Assembly: GCA_013215375.1 (NCBI GenBank)
Contig: JABSRB010000029.1
Coordinates: 1 to 64,000 of the forward strand
Origin: Oceanospirillaceae bacterium
GTDB taxonomy: Bacteria; Pseudomonadota; Gammaproteobacteria; Pseudomonadales; Balneatricaceae
Reading direction: 5' to 3'
Length of the DNA stretch: 64,000 bases
Below are positions 17,830 to 26,793 of this stretch, piece after piece. Position numbers and translations under genes: made by a program. The notes under the pieces are model-generated. The model had not been told where the DNA came from and made no database searches. It was given only the letters and a program-made list of their open reading frames with translations. How positions within the stretch are numbered: the stretch's first letter is position 1; each line of letters opens with the position of its first letter.

Positions 17830-18453
17830 ACGCTTTCTAAGAGAAGATCCTCTGGAGTCAAGGTTCGCTAAAATCGCTTTCATCTCGGCAGACTGCTCTT
17901 CGATTTGCTTTTTTTTCTGCGCTGAACGCTGTTCTTTTTCCAAGGCAATTGCCTCTTTAATACGCTTTTCTTTTAATGCTGATCCAGTGCGACCACTGGA
18001 CAGCTTAAGCTTAACCTTTGGATCTTCTGCCTCTACGGGTGTTAGGTTTGAACGCGTTTTTGCCCTGGCAATCATACCGGGCATTTCACTCGGTGCCACT
18101 GGAGTTGTCACCACTGTTTTAGGAGCAGCCTTAACCTTTGGCAGCGCCCCTTCACTGGTTGGGTATACGGCAGTGCGTGGTAATGATGTTTTCATTCCCT
18201 TCAAGCTAATGCCATCAAATTGTTCGATCGCCTCGTTAAATAACTCGGCAAGCTCTTCGCGGTTATCGGCAAAATCATATTCTTCAATAGTGAAGCAAAC
18301 CACCCCATATTTGCGCATATCGCTGTACAGCGGCGCCTCTAAGGGTAAATCTTTAGCGAGCTGGTACATTGCCCATCGCTCATCAATATTGTCTTTAGTG
18401 GTACCTACATAAACACTATCTGTGCGGGAGTTCTTTATGGTAAAAACGATCAA
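17824..18453 (-). CDS. GIY-YIG domain protein with basic coiled-coil tail
   Basis: A 209-residue protein. The first 90 residues look like a GIY-YIG nuclease-type fold: an IVFTI strand stands for GIY, VYVGTT for YIG, followed by NIDERWAMYQ with the conserved Arg-type position, and a downstream acidic region. A Pro/Thr/Val linker (about 105-140) leads to a charged helix (about 155-200) rich in Lys, Glu and Gln. The start is TTG (18451-18453), with AAGAGA seven bases upstream; no ATG is available. The substrate is unknown. A large dyad (18524-18590) lies upstream. Confidence 0.65.
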   Translation of the reverse strand: MIVFTIKNSRTDSVYVGTTKDNIDERWAMYQLAKDLPLEAPLYSDMRKYGVVCFTIEEYDFADNREELAELFNEAIEQFDGISLKGMKTSLPRTAVYPTSEGALPKVKAAPKTVVTTPVAPSEMPGMIARAKTRSNLTPVEAEDPKVKLKLSSGRTGSALKEKRIKEAIALEKEQRSAQKKKQIEEQSAEMKAILANLDSRGSSLRKRF

Positions 18454-18523
18454 AATATTTCTCTTATCACTTATGGAGCTAAATCTAATTTACTGCTATA
18501 CAAATATGCACGGTGCTAAGGCG

Positions 18524-18590
18524 CCTGTGAACCAACCCAAAAGGCCTCTGGCATACAGAGTTTTTTGGGAATTTAGACAACAATCACAGG
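18524..18590. promoter_or_regulatory. Two-step dyad element in the 350-base divergent spacer
   Basis: Nested inverted repeats: outer CCTGTGA (18524-18530) with TCACAGG (18584-18590), middle CCCAAAA (from 18536) with TTTTGGG (to 18569), inner CTCTG with CAGAG around GCATA. It lies 70 bases upstream of the GIY-YIG start and about 216 upstream of the YgjP-like gene. It could be an operator region or a hairpin in the GIY-YIG leader. The rest of the spacer (18591-18805) is AT-rich without recognisable features. Confidence 0.5.
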
Positions 18591-18805
18591 TTCCAAAATA
18601 GACACTCTAAGATCCATCTCAATTTGTCGCAAAACAACCTCGAAAATTCACAAGGTTGCGCATTTTAATCCACTGAAGAAAAAACACCAGCACTAACTAA
18701 TATATAAAAAATATAAATTATATTGTTTGATTTTAGTGCTAAATAATGTTGTTTAGTTAGATTAAATACCCCACTCTGTTTGGTGATGAATTATATAACT
18801 TTATT

Positions 18806-19315
18806 ATGAAAAAAGACCCCTTCTACTATCTATCAGGCTACCCTGACACGATAAAAAACCAAGTTGACTCACTTTTGCAAAATGACAAGCTCGGTCATTA
18901 TTTACTAAGCAAATATCCAAAATGCCACAGCCTCAACACAGACAAACAACTGTATAAATACAGTATAGATCTAAAAAACCAATATTTACGTAAATCACCA
19001 CCATTAAGCAAAGTTTGTTATGACGACAAACTCGATGTCATCCATCAAGCCCTAGGATTACATACCAAAATATCGAGAATACAAGGCAACAAACTAAAAG
19101 CAAAAAGAGAAATCAGAATCGCTACGGTATTTAAAAAAGCACCCGCGGATTTTTTGCAAATGATTGTTGTCCATGAGTTAGCTCACTTAAAGGAGTCGGA
19201 TCACAATCGCGCCTTCTATAATTTATGCCGCCATATGCAAAGCGACTACCATCAAGTAGAACTGGATTTACGTTTGTATTTAACGTACCTGCAAGAGGTG
19301 GGTCAGCTCTATTAG
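18806..19315 (+). CDS. YgjP-like zinc metallopeptidase domain protein
   Basis: A 169-residue protein. The zinc motif is VVHELAHLKESDHNRAFY: HExxH (HELAH) plus a third His eight residues later, which is the YgjP/WLM (DUF45) arrangement. It is followed by FYNLCRHMQSDYHQVELDLR, also family-typical. The N-terminal 80 residues are poorly conserved. Proteolysis is predicted from the fold; the target is unknown. There is no clear ribosome site before the ATG. The next gene starts 20 bases downstream on the same strand. Confidence 0.78.
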   Translation: MKKDPFYYLSGYPDTIKNQVDSLLQNDKLGHYLLSKYPKCHSLNTDKQLYKYSIDLKNQYLRKSPPLSKVCYDDKLDVIHQALGLHTKISRIQGNKLKAKREIRIATVFKKAPADFLQMIVVHELAHLKESDHNRAFYNLCRHMQSDYHQVELDLRLYLTYLQEVGQLY

Positions 19316-19334
19316 CACTGTAGGAGTTTTATTG

Positions 19335-19979
19335 ATGAAACAATTGCAGATATGCACCAAGCACCTTGGAAAATGTCTCTTTATAACAGTAATGTTGGCC
19401 TCTTCCTATAGCGATGCACTACCGCTTGAGGCTTTTCAGCACTGGCAACAAAAAGATTTCGTCGGTACTAATCAATATTACTTTAAGACAGAGAATTCAG
19501 CGCCTCTCGTCAAAGTTGAATCTAAGCAAAGTGCCTCCGGTCTATTCCTAAAAAATAGTGTCAACCTTAACAAGACCCCCATCTTAAATTGGTCCTGGAA
19601 AATAGATCACGCTTTGGATACAGCGAACGAGCGGAAAAAAAGTGGTGATGACTTTGCCGCAAGAGTTTATGTTCTCGCATCCACGGGGCCCCTTCCCTGG
19701 CAGACAAAAGCGTTATCTTACGTTTGGTCTAGTTATCAAAAAATAGGACTGCAGTGGAAAAATCCCTACACTGGCAAAGTAATGATGATATCCGTTGATA
19801 GTGGTGAAGAATTGGCCGGCAGCTGGCAACACCATCAACGCAATGTACAGCAAGATTTAGAGCTCGCTTTTGGCAAAATATTTAACAAGATAGATGTCAT
19901 TGCAGTAATGACAGACACTGATGACAGTAACCAACAAGTCACTGCTTGGTATAAAAACATCTTCTTCAGTGAAAAATAA
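19335..19979 (+). CDS. DUF3047 family exported protein
   Basis: A 214-residue protein with a signal peptide (hydrophobic core about 15-25, cut near SDALP). The mature part has the DUF3047 landmarks LNWSWKID, the DDFAARVYVL strand, ALSYVWSS, WKNPYTGKVMMI, and the C-terminal IDVIAVMTDTDDSNQQVTAWY. The family is periplasmic and of unknown function. The ATG at 19335 is chosen over the TTG at 19332 because TAGGAG lies eight bases before it. It probably shares a transcript with the YgjP-like gene. Confidence 0.85.
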   Translation: MKQLQICTKHLGKCLFITVMLASSYSDALPLEAFQHWQQKDFVGTNQYYFKTENSAPLVKVESKQSASGLFLKNSVNLNKTPILNWSWKIDHALDTANERKKSGDDFAARVYVLASTGPLPWQTKALSYVWSSYQKIGLQWKNPYTGKVMMISVDSGEELAGSWQHHQRNVQQDLELAFGKIFNKIDVIAVMTDTDDSNQQVTAWYKNIFFSEK

Positions 19980-20101
19980 AGGGATAAATCAACAACTCAA
20001 AGGCGAGCCCACTCGCTTCGCTCACCTTCACTTTGTGAAGCGGGTATATCTCGTTACTTTGGGCTTAACGAATTCACACCCAAGGGCAAAGAGCTAACCC
20101 T

Positions 20102-20140
20102 TGATGATTTAGGCTCCGCTTAATAGATCTCTGTTAAAAC
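20102..20140. repeat. Dispersed TTAGGC palindrome, copy 2
   Basis: TTGATGATTTAGGCTCCGCT continues into TAATAGATCTCTGTTAAAA. The palindrome core is at 20109-20123. Preceding bases (AAGGGCAAAG near 20092) also match the copy at 50778, so that pair shares about 50 bases. It lies 13 bases downstream of the stop codon of the minus-strand dctP-like gene. Confidence 0.7.
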
Positions 20141-20153
20141 ACCGCTATACACA

Positions 20154-21194
20154 CTATTCTCTTTTGCTTGGTTTGTTTAACCAAAGTTTCAATTCGCCCA
20201 ATGCTTTCATCGCCGTATCGCTCTTAACTGCATAGCTATCCCATACTTGTACTGCAAGGTTTCGCGCTTGAGTAATGTCATGTTCGTTCCAGTGATAGAT
20301 AGCAACTCCATCATTTTTAAGGGCGATCAATGCCATTTGGGTTTCTTTTTGATAATACGCATTTAACGCCTCTACCCAATGTTCGATGGCTACTTTTACA
20401 GCACCTTGCTGTGTTGTATTTAGCGAAGCCCAAGCTTTCTCACTGACAACAAAATCATTCAGAGGCATAGAGTGAAATCCAGGGAAGTTAGTATGTTTAA
20501 TGTGATGATGTAAACCATCATGAAAATTGACAACTATATTGGAATAATCAGCAATAGTGACACTCTTCTTCTTTAGCGCTTTATTGACTTGATTCAAGCT
20601 AATAAGACGCGGCTTAGCGCCCACTAATTTAAAGTAATCGTAAACCATACCCGGTGCTGTACGAATTTTCTTTCCCACAAAAGAGTTTATATTGTATAGC
20701 GGAACACTGCTGACAAACGACTCAACCGGGCTGATCGCATAGCCAATCAACTTAAGGTCAAACGCACTATATGCGCTGTGCAGATAGTTTATGCCTCCTG
20801 CCTGCTCTAACCATTGTTGGTAGTGACTAGGTTTTTGCCAAGCAGCCACTAAATCCCCGAGGATATAAAAGATAGGATCAGCTGCACCCCAGTACATAGG
20901 GCTCATAAACATGGCTTGTATTACATCTTTACGTACTGCATTAAAGCTAGAGCGAATAGGTACATAGCCACCAGCAGCGCTTACCTTGATAATCAGCTGT
21001 TGATCGCTCAACTCACTCACCTCTTTGGCAAATGCTTGCTCTAAGGCAAAACGCTGACTACTAACCGCTTTATTACTTTGCACTTTCCAAGTGATAACTT
21101 GGGCCTGTAATCGTGTCGTGATAATGAACAGACTAACGAACAACAGTAGAAAAACAGAAAGTCCTTTCTTTATAATCGATACGTTACCTTGCAT
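20154..21194 (-). CDS. Orphan TRAP-type solute-binding protein (DctP family)
   Basis: A 346-residue periplasmic protein: signal peptide (about 1-32, cut near LQAQV), then a DctP fold starting ITWKVQS, with AFAKEVSELSDQQLIIKVS, the GKKIRTAPG loop that holds the carboxylate-binding Arg, FHDGLHHHIKHTNF and a long C-terminal helix pair. GAGGATAGCT precedes the ATG. No DctQ or DctM permease is adjacent, so it either serves a permease encoded elsewhere or works as a sensor input. The ligand is unknown. It is flanked on both sides by TTAGGC palindromes. Confidence 0.85.
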   Translation of the reverse strand: MQGNVSIIKKGLSVFLLLFVSLFIITTRLQAQVITWKVQSNKAVSSQRFALEQAFAKEVSELSDQQLIIKVSAAGGYVPIRSSFNAVRKDVIQAMFMSPMYWGAADPIFYILGDLVAAWQKPSHYQQWLEQAGGINYLHSAYSAFDLKLIGYAISPVESFVSSVPLYNINSFVGKKIRTAPGMVYDYFKLVGAKPRLISLNQVNKALKKKSVTIADYSNIVVNFHDGLHHHIKHTNFPGFHSMPLNDFVVSEKAWASLNTTQQGAVKVAIEHWVEALNAYYQKETQMALIALKNDGVAIYHWNEHDITQARNLAVQVWDSYAVKSDTAMKALGELKLWLNKPSKRE

Positions 21195-21297
21195 AGCTAT
21201 CCTCTTAACATTGGCTAAATAGAGTTAACTCCCTACAAATTTTAAGGTAGCTCAGATAAAGTGGTACTTCCTATACAAAAAATTCTTATTTCAATAA

Positions 21298-21328
21298 AGA
21301 TGAATTAGGCGGAGCATAAATCATCAAA
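21298..21328. repeat. Dispersed TTAGGC palindrome, copy 3 (reversed)
   Basis: ATTAGGCGGAGCATAAATCA at about 21304 is the reverse complement of the 20102 type, with one mismatch in the dyad. It lies about 40 bases after the recQ stop codon and 100 before the orphan dctP start (both minus strand). Confidence 0.6.
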
Positions 21329-21365
21329 GACAGACTCCACCAATATTGCCAATTCTCTCACGTAT

Positions 21366-23345
21366 CTATGCAGCGCTGATGCGCTGAAGAATTTGCGAGT
21401 AACGCTGCTTATCACAACAGCCAAATCCAGCCATTTTACGTGCCTTCATTTTAGTAAACAAAGGCAAGGTGATACCCGCTAAAAAACGACAACTTAGCTG
21501 ATGGGTCTGATCACTGACCCCCACTGCTGACAGCGCCGCTAAAAAAACTTGCAAATAGCTTTGCAACTGCGCGTTTTCAGGCCAACTTTGCAGGGTACTG
21601 TATTCCAATTTAGCAACTTTTCCGCGGCATGCACTACAGTGCCCGCAGCTGTGCATCTTTTCACCTACTCCAAAGCCATGCTCTATGACCTGTCGATCAT
21701 CAAAGTAATGAGCAAGGTTAAAACTCAAGCAGCTATCTCGTTCAAAAAAATCAACCAACGCCTGGATACGCTCAATTTCTTTCTGCTCTTTATCATTAAA
21801 ATAGTCGGATAACTTAGCCACAAGCTGAGTGTTTTCTAACGCAGCTGCATTGACTTGGAACACTTCTGTCATCTGCGATGTTTGTAATTCAATAAGATTT
21901 TTATCTGCAAGGTATTCAAGGGTTGCGATCACTTTGGAGCGCTCGATATTAAATTCTTCATGCAGTGCTGCAAAATTCAACGTCCCCCACACTCGCTTAA
22001 AATCCACATGGCTGAACAGCTGCTGCAGAAAGACTTGTCTATCACTATTAAATTGTGCGAACAGTGATGATTGCGAACCGATGATTTTAATTTTAAACTC
22101 AGCAAAATAGCTGTATTTTGCCGACAAAACCCCCAGTAGCTCTAGCTGTACTAATAAAGTCTTCAAGGTTAGCTGGCGGATATTACTCAGCATTGACAGA
22201 CCATACAGTTGCATTTCCCACTGCTGATTTTGAATATTGTGTTTAATTTCATCAATGAGACATTCAATAGCAGAAGAGGCCGGAGTGTCACCGTAAACAA
22301 AATTTTCTAGGGTATTTATGCTATCTAGGTTAGCCAATGTATAACATTTTGCTGGCAGAGCATCACGACCCGCGCGACCGATCTCCTGTGAATAATTTTC
22401 AATGGATTTTGGTAAATCATAATGGATCACAAACCTAACATCCGCCTTGTCGATCCCCATCCCAAAAGCGATGGTAGCGACAACGATATCAATGTTCGAG
22501 TTCATGAAGGACTGCTGAATTAGCTGACGTTTATCATCACCCAATCCTGCATGATAGGCACTGCAATTCAATCCAGCGGCACTCAATTGAGCAGCAACGC
22601 TCTCAGCGGTTTTTTGCAGTGTGACATAGACGATACCCGCTGCATTACTGACTACTTGCTGGGCCTGAATCAATTCAATCAAGCGCGGCGTTTTGTCACG
22701 ACTAGTCACTCCTAGCACCGACAAATCTAAGTTAGCGCGATAAAAGCCTGTCTGAATTATGCCACTCTTCGCAATGTTAAACTTTTCTGCCATATCTTGC
22801 TTTACTGCAGCTGTCGCTGTGGCGGTCAACAGTAAAACCAGTGGTATCTTTAATTGTTGTTGATAACTCGGTAGCTTCAAATAATCAGGTCGAAAATTAT
22901 GCCCCCACTCTGAAATACAATGCGCTTCATCTATGACTAACATCGAGATAGATACATTAGCGATAAACTGCCTGAACCTCTCATTTTTAAAGCGCTCTAC
23001 CGACACCATTAATATTTTCGTCACACCACTACGAACATCTTTCATCACTTGCTGAGTCTGCTCAGCTGAGGCGGTGGAATCAATGCTGGCTGCTTTAATA
23101 TTATGCGCGCTAAGAAATGCTAGCTGATCCTGCATCAATGCTAACAATGGCGAAACAACTAAAGTTAAATGCGGTAACGCAGTCGCGCTCAATTGATAAC
23201 ACAATGATTTTCCTGATCCCGTAGGGAAAATCGCGAGAGACGAGTTCCCAGACAATAGTTGGTTAATAGTCTCAAGTTGTCCAGGGCGAAACTGATCAAA
23301 ACCAAAATAGTGTTTAAGTGAGGCGTTTATTTCGTAATTATCCAT
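21366..23345 (-). CDS. recQ: RecQ family ATP-dependent DNA helicase
   Basis: A 659-residue helicase. Motifs: FRPGQLETI (motif 0), GSGKSLCYQL (I), DEAHCISEWGHNFRPDY (II plus the aromatic-rich loop), TATATAAVK (III), YHAGLG (IV), VVATIAFGMGIDKADVRFVIH (V), and QEIGRAGRDALPAKC (VI). A zinc-site region follows (CGHCSAC near residue 575) and a winged-helix part precedes it. The C-terminal 70 residues do not clearly match an HRDC domain, so this is RecQ-like rather than a certain E. coli RecQ orthologue. It unwinds DNA 3' to 5' in recombination repair. GGAAG precedes the ATG. Confidence 0.88.
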   Translation of the reverse strand: MDNYEINASLKHYFGFDQFRPGQLETINQLLSGNSSLAIFPTGSGKSLCYQLSATALPHLTLVVSPLLALMQDQLAFLSAHNIKAASIDSTASAEQTQQVMKDVRSGVTKILMVSVERFKNERFRQFIANVSISMLVIDEAHCISEWGHNFRPDYLKLPSYQQQLKIPLVLLLTATATAAVKQDMAEKFNIAKSGIIQTGFYRANLDLSVLGVTSRDKTPRLIELIQAQQVVSNAAGIVYVTLQKTAESVAAQLSAAGLNCSAYHAGLGDDKRQLIQQSFMNSNIDIVVATIAFGMGIDKADVRFVIHYDLPKSIENYSQEIGRAGRDALPAKCYTLANLDSINTLENFVYGDTPASSAIECLIDEIKHNIQNQQWEMQLYGLSMLSNIRQLTLKTLLVQLELLGVLSAKYSYFAEFKIKIIGSQSSLFAQFNSDRQVFLQQLFSHVDFKRVWGTLNFAALHEEFNIERSKVIATLEYLADKNLIELQTSQMTEVFQVNAAALENTQLVAKLSDYFNDKEQKEIERIQALVDFFERDSCLSFNLAHYFDDRQVIEHGFGVGEKMHSCGHCSACRGKVAKLEYSTLQSWPENAQLQSYLQVFLAALSAVGVSDQTHQLSCRFLAGITLPLFTKMKARKMAGFGCCDKQRYSQILQRISAA

Positions 23346-23641
23346 GATCTACTTCCAAAAAATTGAGCGGCTTTTATGCCTTGATAATAGTTATTACCAT
23401 TAATTTAAAGACAAATGAGAATACCTGGGCTGCGGAAAATCATTGCCGCTTTTTAAGTACATCCCTCTACCGTTGATGAAAAATGCTCAGATTGCCGTTA
23501 CCCAACTGCTACTGATAAAAAAACAAACAACAAAATCAAACAGATACAGAAACGCAAATTATTTGTAGTTGCGGTATGTTTTATGCTAAAAAAATACATC
23601 TGTTCATTTTTTATTCATAAATATATTTAAGGAGTTAGTGT

Positions 23642-24046
23642 ATGCATAATTCAACCAACCCTTTTCATCACCAAAGCGGCCCGCTTACTGCTAATAACTT
23701 CAGTTTTAGCGAAGAAGTTATCGTTAAGGGGATTCGTAAAATATCTCGAAGCTACGACGTTACTTGTATTACTGAAAAGCAAAAAACAGCGATGTCTAAA
23801 GAGCTCTACGATAGTCGCTTAATCAACGCTATTGAGCACGCTATTTTGAGCCTACCTAGCCAAAACATCGAGGCCACCTTAAATAATGACCAGGCCTTTA
23901 ATACCCCATTAAATTTAATCGATATTTATAACCAGAAGGTGACGATGAACCAAAGCGAATCAAATTTATCCCCGGGAAAAGCTATCGATGAAAAATTTCT
24001 TTTTATCATGCAGAATATTCACGATCAGCATCGCCTTAATTCATAG
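23642..24046 (+). CDS. Hypothetical cytoplasmic protein upstream of ComFB-like gene
   Basis: A 134-residue soluble protein of no family I recognise. It has an Asn/His-rich disordered start, a helical core (about 25-75, EEVIVKGIRKISRSYDV and LINAIEHAILSLPSQNI), and a flexible tail. The core spacing of an acidic helix, then SLPSQNI, loosely recalls the ALSQLPARYI of the next gene, which may reflect distant relationship; this is only an impression. AAGGAG lies six bases before the ATG. About 140 bases separate it from the ComFB-like gene. Confidence 0.65.
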   Translation: MHNSTNPFHHQSGPLTANNFSFSEEVIVKGIRKISRSYDVTCITEKQKTAMSKELYDSRLINAIEHAILSLPSQNIEATLNNDQAFNTPLNLIDIYNQKVTMNQSESNLSPGKAIDEKFLFIMQNIHDQHRLNS

Positions 24047-24189
24047 CAAGAAATTAAGCTACTTAACTTAACAATAAACCCTAAATTTAGCACTTTATAG
24101 AGCCGTTGTTTGAAAACACAACCAGAGTAAAATATAGTAGAAGTCAGTTTGCTTAACTAGCACGCACTTACGATTGAAAGGTGGTTACG

Positions 24190-24450
24190 ATGAAGCTCGA
24201 TTTAGATATTCATAATTTCTACGAACATTTGGTGCTCGAATATTTAGTTGACAATAAATTCAACGAACAATTTGATCATGAAATTCTCGCCGACATCTCC
24301 TGCTTAGCACTTAGCCAATTACCCGCGCGTTATATTCGCCACGATATAGATATGGCATTTTTTTTAGATCGCTCCGAAAGAGCAAAAATGACTGGAGATG
24401 TAGCGGCAGCAATCGATAAAGCTGTTACACGTATTAATGCCAAAACTTAA
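24190..24450 (+). CDS. ComFB family protein (late competence development)
   Basis: An 86-residue protein matching the ComFB domain over its whole length: HNFYEHLVLEYLVD, a DISCLALSQLPARYIRHDID motif (compare the family's DI..LALN.LPPRYV) and a C-terminal helix. The ATG at 24190 follows AAAGGTGG by five bases; the GTG at 24181 lies inside that ribosome site. Cyanobacterial ComFB proteins have been reported as cyclic dinucleotide receptors; in Bacillus the role is unclear. Here it stands next to no competence gene. A link to the c-di-GMP enzyme at 13189 is only a possibility. Confidence 0.8.
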   Translation: MKLDLDIHNFYEHLVLEYLVDNKFNEQFDHEILADISCLALSQLPARYIRHDIDMAFFLDRSERAKMTGDVAAAIDKAVTRINAKT

Positions 24451-24516
24451 ATCTCTATATTGAAACTAGCCCTTAAGCGCTCAGCACAATAACTGGCCAA
24501 AAGGGCTGTGCGCTGA

Positions 24517-25239
24517 CTAACTTTCTACAGTGTTCAAGGTGGTATAAAGTGATTCGCCACCTGTTTTTTTATCGAGCATAGCGACAAACTCAACATGGGA
24601 TTGCAACTCATCAGTGGTTGGCGAGATTACTTTTAGTTGATCTGCAATAGCCGTTAACTTGAGTACTGCTATCGTGCCGTCCTCACTGCCGCTCTCCCCC
24701 TCCTCTGCCAGTAACAAATTGGTCTGACCACCTGTTATCATCAAATAGACATCTGCTAGGATCTCAGAGTCTAATAGGGCGCCGTGAAGTTCGCGGTGGG
24801 AGTTATCAATACCGTAACGTCGACACAAGGCGTTTAAGTTATTTTTTTGCCCTGGATGCTTGCGTCTCGCTAATGCTAATGAGTCAACAATTGAGCAAAT
24901 ATCTTCTACTTTTTCGTTGCAACCGTTACGTTTTAACTCTGCATTTAAAAAGCCAATATCAAAGGGAGCGTTGTGAATAATAAGCTCAGCACCGCGGATA
25001 TATTCAAGAAAATCAGCAGTAATATCGCGAAACTTAGGTTTGTCGGCTAAAAACTCATTGGTAATACCATGAATTCTAATCGCATCTTCATCAGAGTCTC
25101 TATCAGGCTTAATATACTGATGGTAATTGTTGCCAGTCAAACGCCTTTTGATCATTTCAACACAACCGATTTCAATAACATTGTGCCCTTGGGAAGGCTC
25201 CAGACCGGTTGTTTCTGTATCTAAAATTATTTGTCTCAT
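24517..25239 (-). CDS. dnaQ: DNA polymerase III epsilon subunit (proofreading exonuclease)
   Basis: A 240-residue DEDDh exonuclease. Exo I is LDTETTGLEP, Exo II is HNAPFDIGFLNAEL, Exo III is HGALLDSEILADVYL with the catalytic His and Asp. The C-terminus (about 190-240) is the tail that contacts the polymerase alpha subunit. It removes mispaired 3' nucleotides during replication. GTGGAAC precedes the ATG. It lies 28 bases downstream of rnhA on the same strand, giving yafS-rnhA-dnaQ, an arrangement common in gammaproteobacteria (in E. coli rnhA and dnaQ diverge). Confidence 0.97.
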   Translation of the reverse strand: MRQIILDTETTGLEPSQGHNVIEIGCVEMIKRRLTGNNYHQYIKPDRDSDEDAIRIHGITNEFLADKPKFRDITADFLEYIRGAELIIHNAPFDIGFLNAELKRNGCNEKVEDICSIVDSLALARRKHPGQKNNLNALCRRYGIDNSHRELHGALLDSEILADVYLMITGGQTNLLLAEEGESGSEDGTIAVLKLTAIADQLKVISPTTDELQSHVEFVAMLDKKTGGESLYTTLNTVES

Positions 25240-25267
25240 AGTTCCACTTATATATCTTTTATTCTTT

Positions 25268-25702
25268 TTACTTAATTGATGCTACGCCACGGTTAGCAAG
25301 ATCATCAGCCAGCTCGTTGTCAGGGTGTCCACTATGGCCTTTTACCCAGCGCCAATCAATTTGATGCTGAGCACTTTGTTGATCTAGCAATTGCCACAGA
25401 TCTGCATTTTTAACCGGCTTTTTGGCCGCTGTTTTCCAGCCGTTACGCTTCCAACCACTGATCCACTCGCTAATACCTTTTCGCACATATTGGGAGTCCG
25501 TGGTCAATATCACGTTACAAGGTGTTTTTAAAATGGCCAGAGATTCAATAGCAGCCATCAACTCCATACGATTATTAGTGGTTGTTTTTTCGCCCCCAAA
25601 AATCTGTTTTTGCTGATCAGCATAGTAGAGTACCGCTCCCCATCCACCTGGACCTGGGTTCCCCTTACAGGCTCCATCGGTGAATATTCTAACTTCTTTC
25701 AC
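25268..25702 (-). CDS. rnhA: Ribonuclease HI
   Basis: A 144-residue RNase HI with the four acidic catalytic positions: Asp in [11 protein letters not shown], Glu in NNRMELMA, Asp in LTTDSQYV and Asp in the NELADDLA segment. The basic handle [15 protein letters not shown] is also present. It cuts RNA in RNA-DNA hybrids. The start codon is GTG (25700-25702), lying inside the end of the upstream yafS gene (14-base overlap), which suggests translational coupling. Confidence 0.97.
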   Translation of the reverse strand: MKEVRIFTDGACKGNPGPGGWGAVLYYADQQKQIFGGEKTTTNNRMELMAAIESLAILKTPCNVILTTDSQYVRKGISEWISGWKRNGWKTAAKKPVKNADLWQLLDQQSAQHQIDWRWVKGHSGHPDNELADDLANRGVASIK

Positions 25703-26465
25703 GTATTAAATCCCTCGTTGCCGGTTTTCTGACCGGCAATGTATAAAATTTTCTGGAAAACTTGATGTGTTTTACCGGCGTCATCCCCTCCACGTCTTTA
25801 CGCGCTAAGGTCACAGTGAAAGCACCATTTTTTGGCAGAGAGCGACGACCATACGCTTGAAACTTTTCAAAGCGAGCGCGCCACTTACGCGACTTGATAG
25901 GAGGTAAATAATAATCTGTTATTAACCGCAGCTGCGTGAGCCCCAACAGACTCATCCAATCGGCAAGCCTAGACTGTGATATAAACTGCCCCTGAGACCA
26001 GGGAGTGCATGCTTTTCTTTTGCAAACACGCTGCAAGCCCCACCAGGAAGAAGGATTAAAGCCAACAACTAATAAATGACCACCAGGCCTAAGTACTCTA
26101 ATAGCCTCGCGTAGCACTTGATGCGGATTCTCGGTAAAATCCAACGAGTGGTGTAACAACACTACATCGACACTATTTTGCTCAAAAGGCAGCTCAGTTG
26201 CCAAACATAATACACTTCGATCACAGAGCCCCAACTGGTGCTGCTCACTAATAATAACTTTGTGGCCTATCAAACTCTGGTCACAAAGTGCCATATTTGG
26301 ATTAATAGCCACTTCAACAAGGTGATAGCCAAACAAGTTAGGCAGTAAACGGTTTATTGCACGCTTTTGCGCATCCAGCAACTCACCACCTAATTCGCTA
26401 TCGAACCACTGTTGGATATCGTTAACCTGCGTCGCAAGCAATGTGGAGTTATCTTTATCGACCAT
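25689..26465 (-). CDS. yafS: SAM-dependent methyltransferase, YafS-like
   Basis: A 258-residue class I methyltransferase of the type found between gloB and rnhA in gammaproteobacteria. SAM motif I is weak, but [47 protein letters not shown] and a basic C-terminal half ([24 protein letters not shown]) match the family. The substrate is unknown. It is divergent from gloB across 328 bases, and its 3' end overlaps rnhA by 14 bases, so yafS-rnhA-dnaQ is probably one transcript. Confidence 0.85.
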   Translation of the reverse strand: MVDKDNSTLLATQVNDIQQWFDSELGGELLDAQKRAINRLLPNLFGYHLVEVAINPNMALCDQSLIGHKVIISEQHQLGLCDRSVLCLATELPFEQNSVDVVLLHHSLDFTENPHQVLREAIRVLRPGGHLLVVGFNPSSWWGLQRVCKRKACTPWSQGQFISQSRLADWMSLLGLTQLRLITDYYLPPIKSRKWRARFEKFQAYGRRSLPKNGAFTVTLARKDVEGMTPVKHIKFSRKFYTLPVRKPATRDLIRERS

Positions 26466-26579
26466 AGAAATAGCACATATTCCCTTTCGTTAGCGCGTAT
26501 ATTAACAGTTATTGTTTACTCTTTACTAATACCAATTTCTCAAGCATCATTATGAGATATCAGCATAACTATTGCACTC

Positions 26580-26686
26580 GATAATACTGCGTTATAAATC
26601 GGCTCGACATGCTCACTTACAACGGTAAGACCCAAAGTGAAGGGCGTACTAACTCCGCTATTACGCCGATTTCTCCTTGTATTATC
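26580..26686. repeat. Imperfect inverted repeat in the yafS-gloB spacer
   Basis: GATAATAC...AATCGGC (26580-26603) faces GCCGAT...GTATTATC (26665-26686), with mismatched interior in both arms and a 60-base centre. The form, with GTTATAAATCGGCTCG at one end, resembles palindromic intergenic repeats of marine gammaproteobacteria as I recall them. It lies in the divergent promoter region. No open frame in it looks coding. Confidence 0.45.
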
Positions 26687-26793
26687 TTCGTTCTCTACGT
26701 TATGCAGAACGTCCCATTATCTTGGTTCTTTGTGATTTTTGGTACAGATTTCGACGTATCTCGCGTGAATTCTCCTCTTAAACGGTGCTCCCA

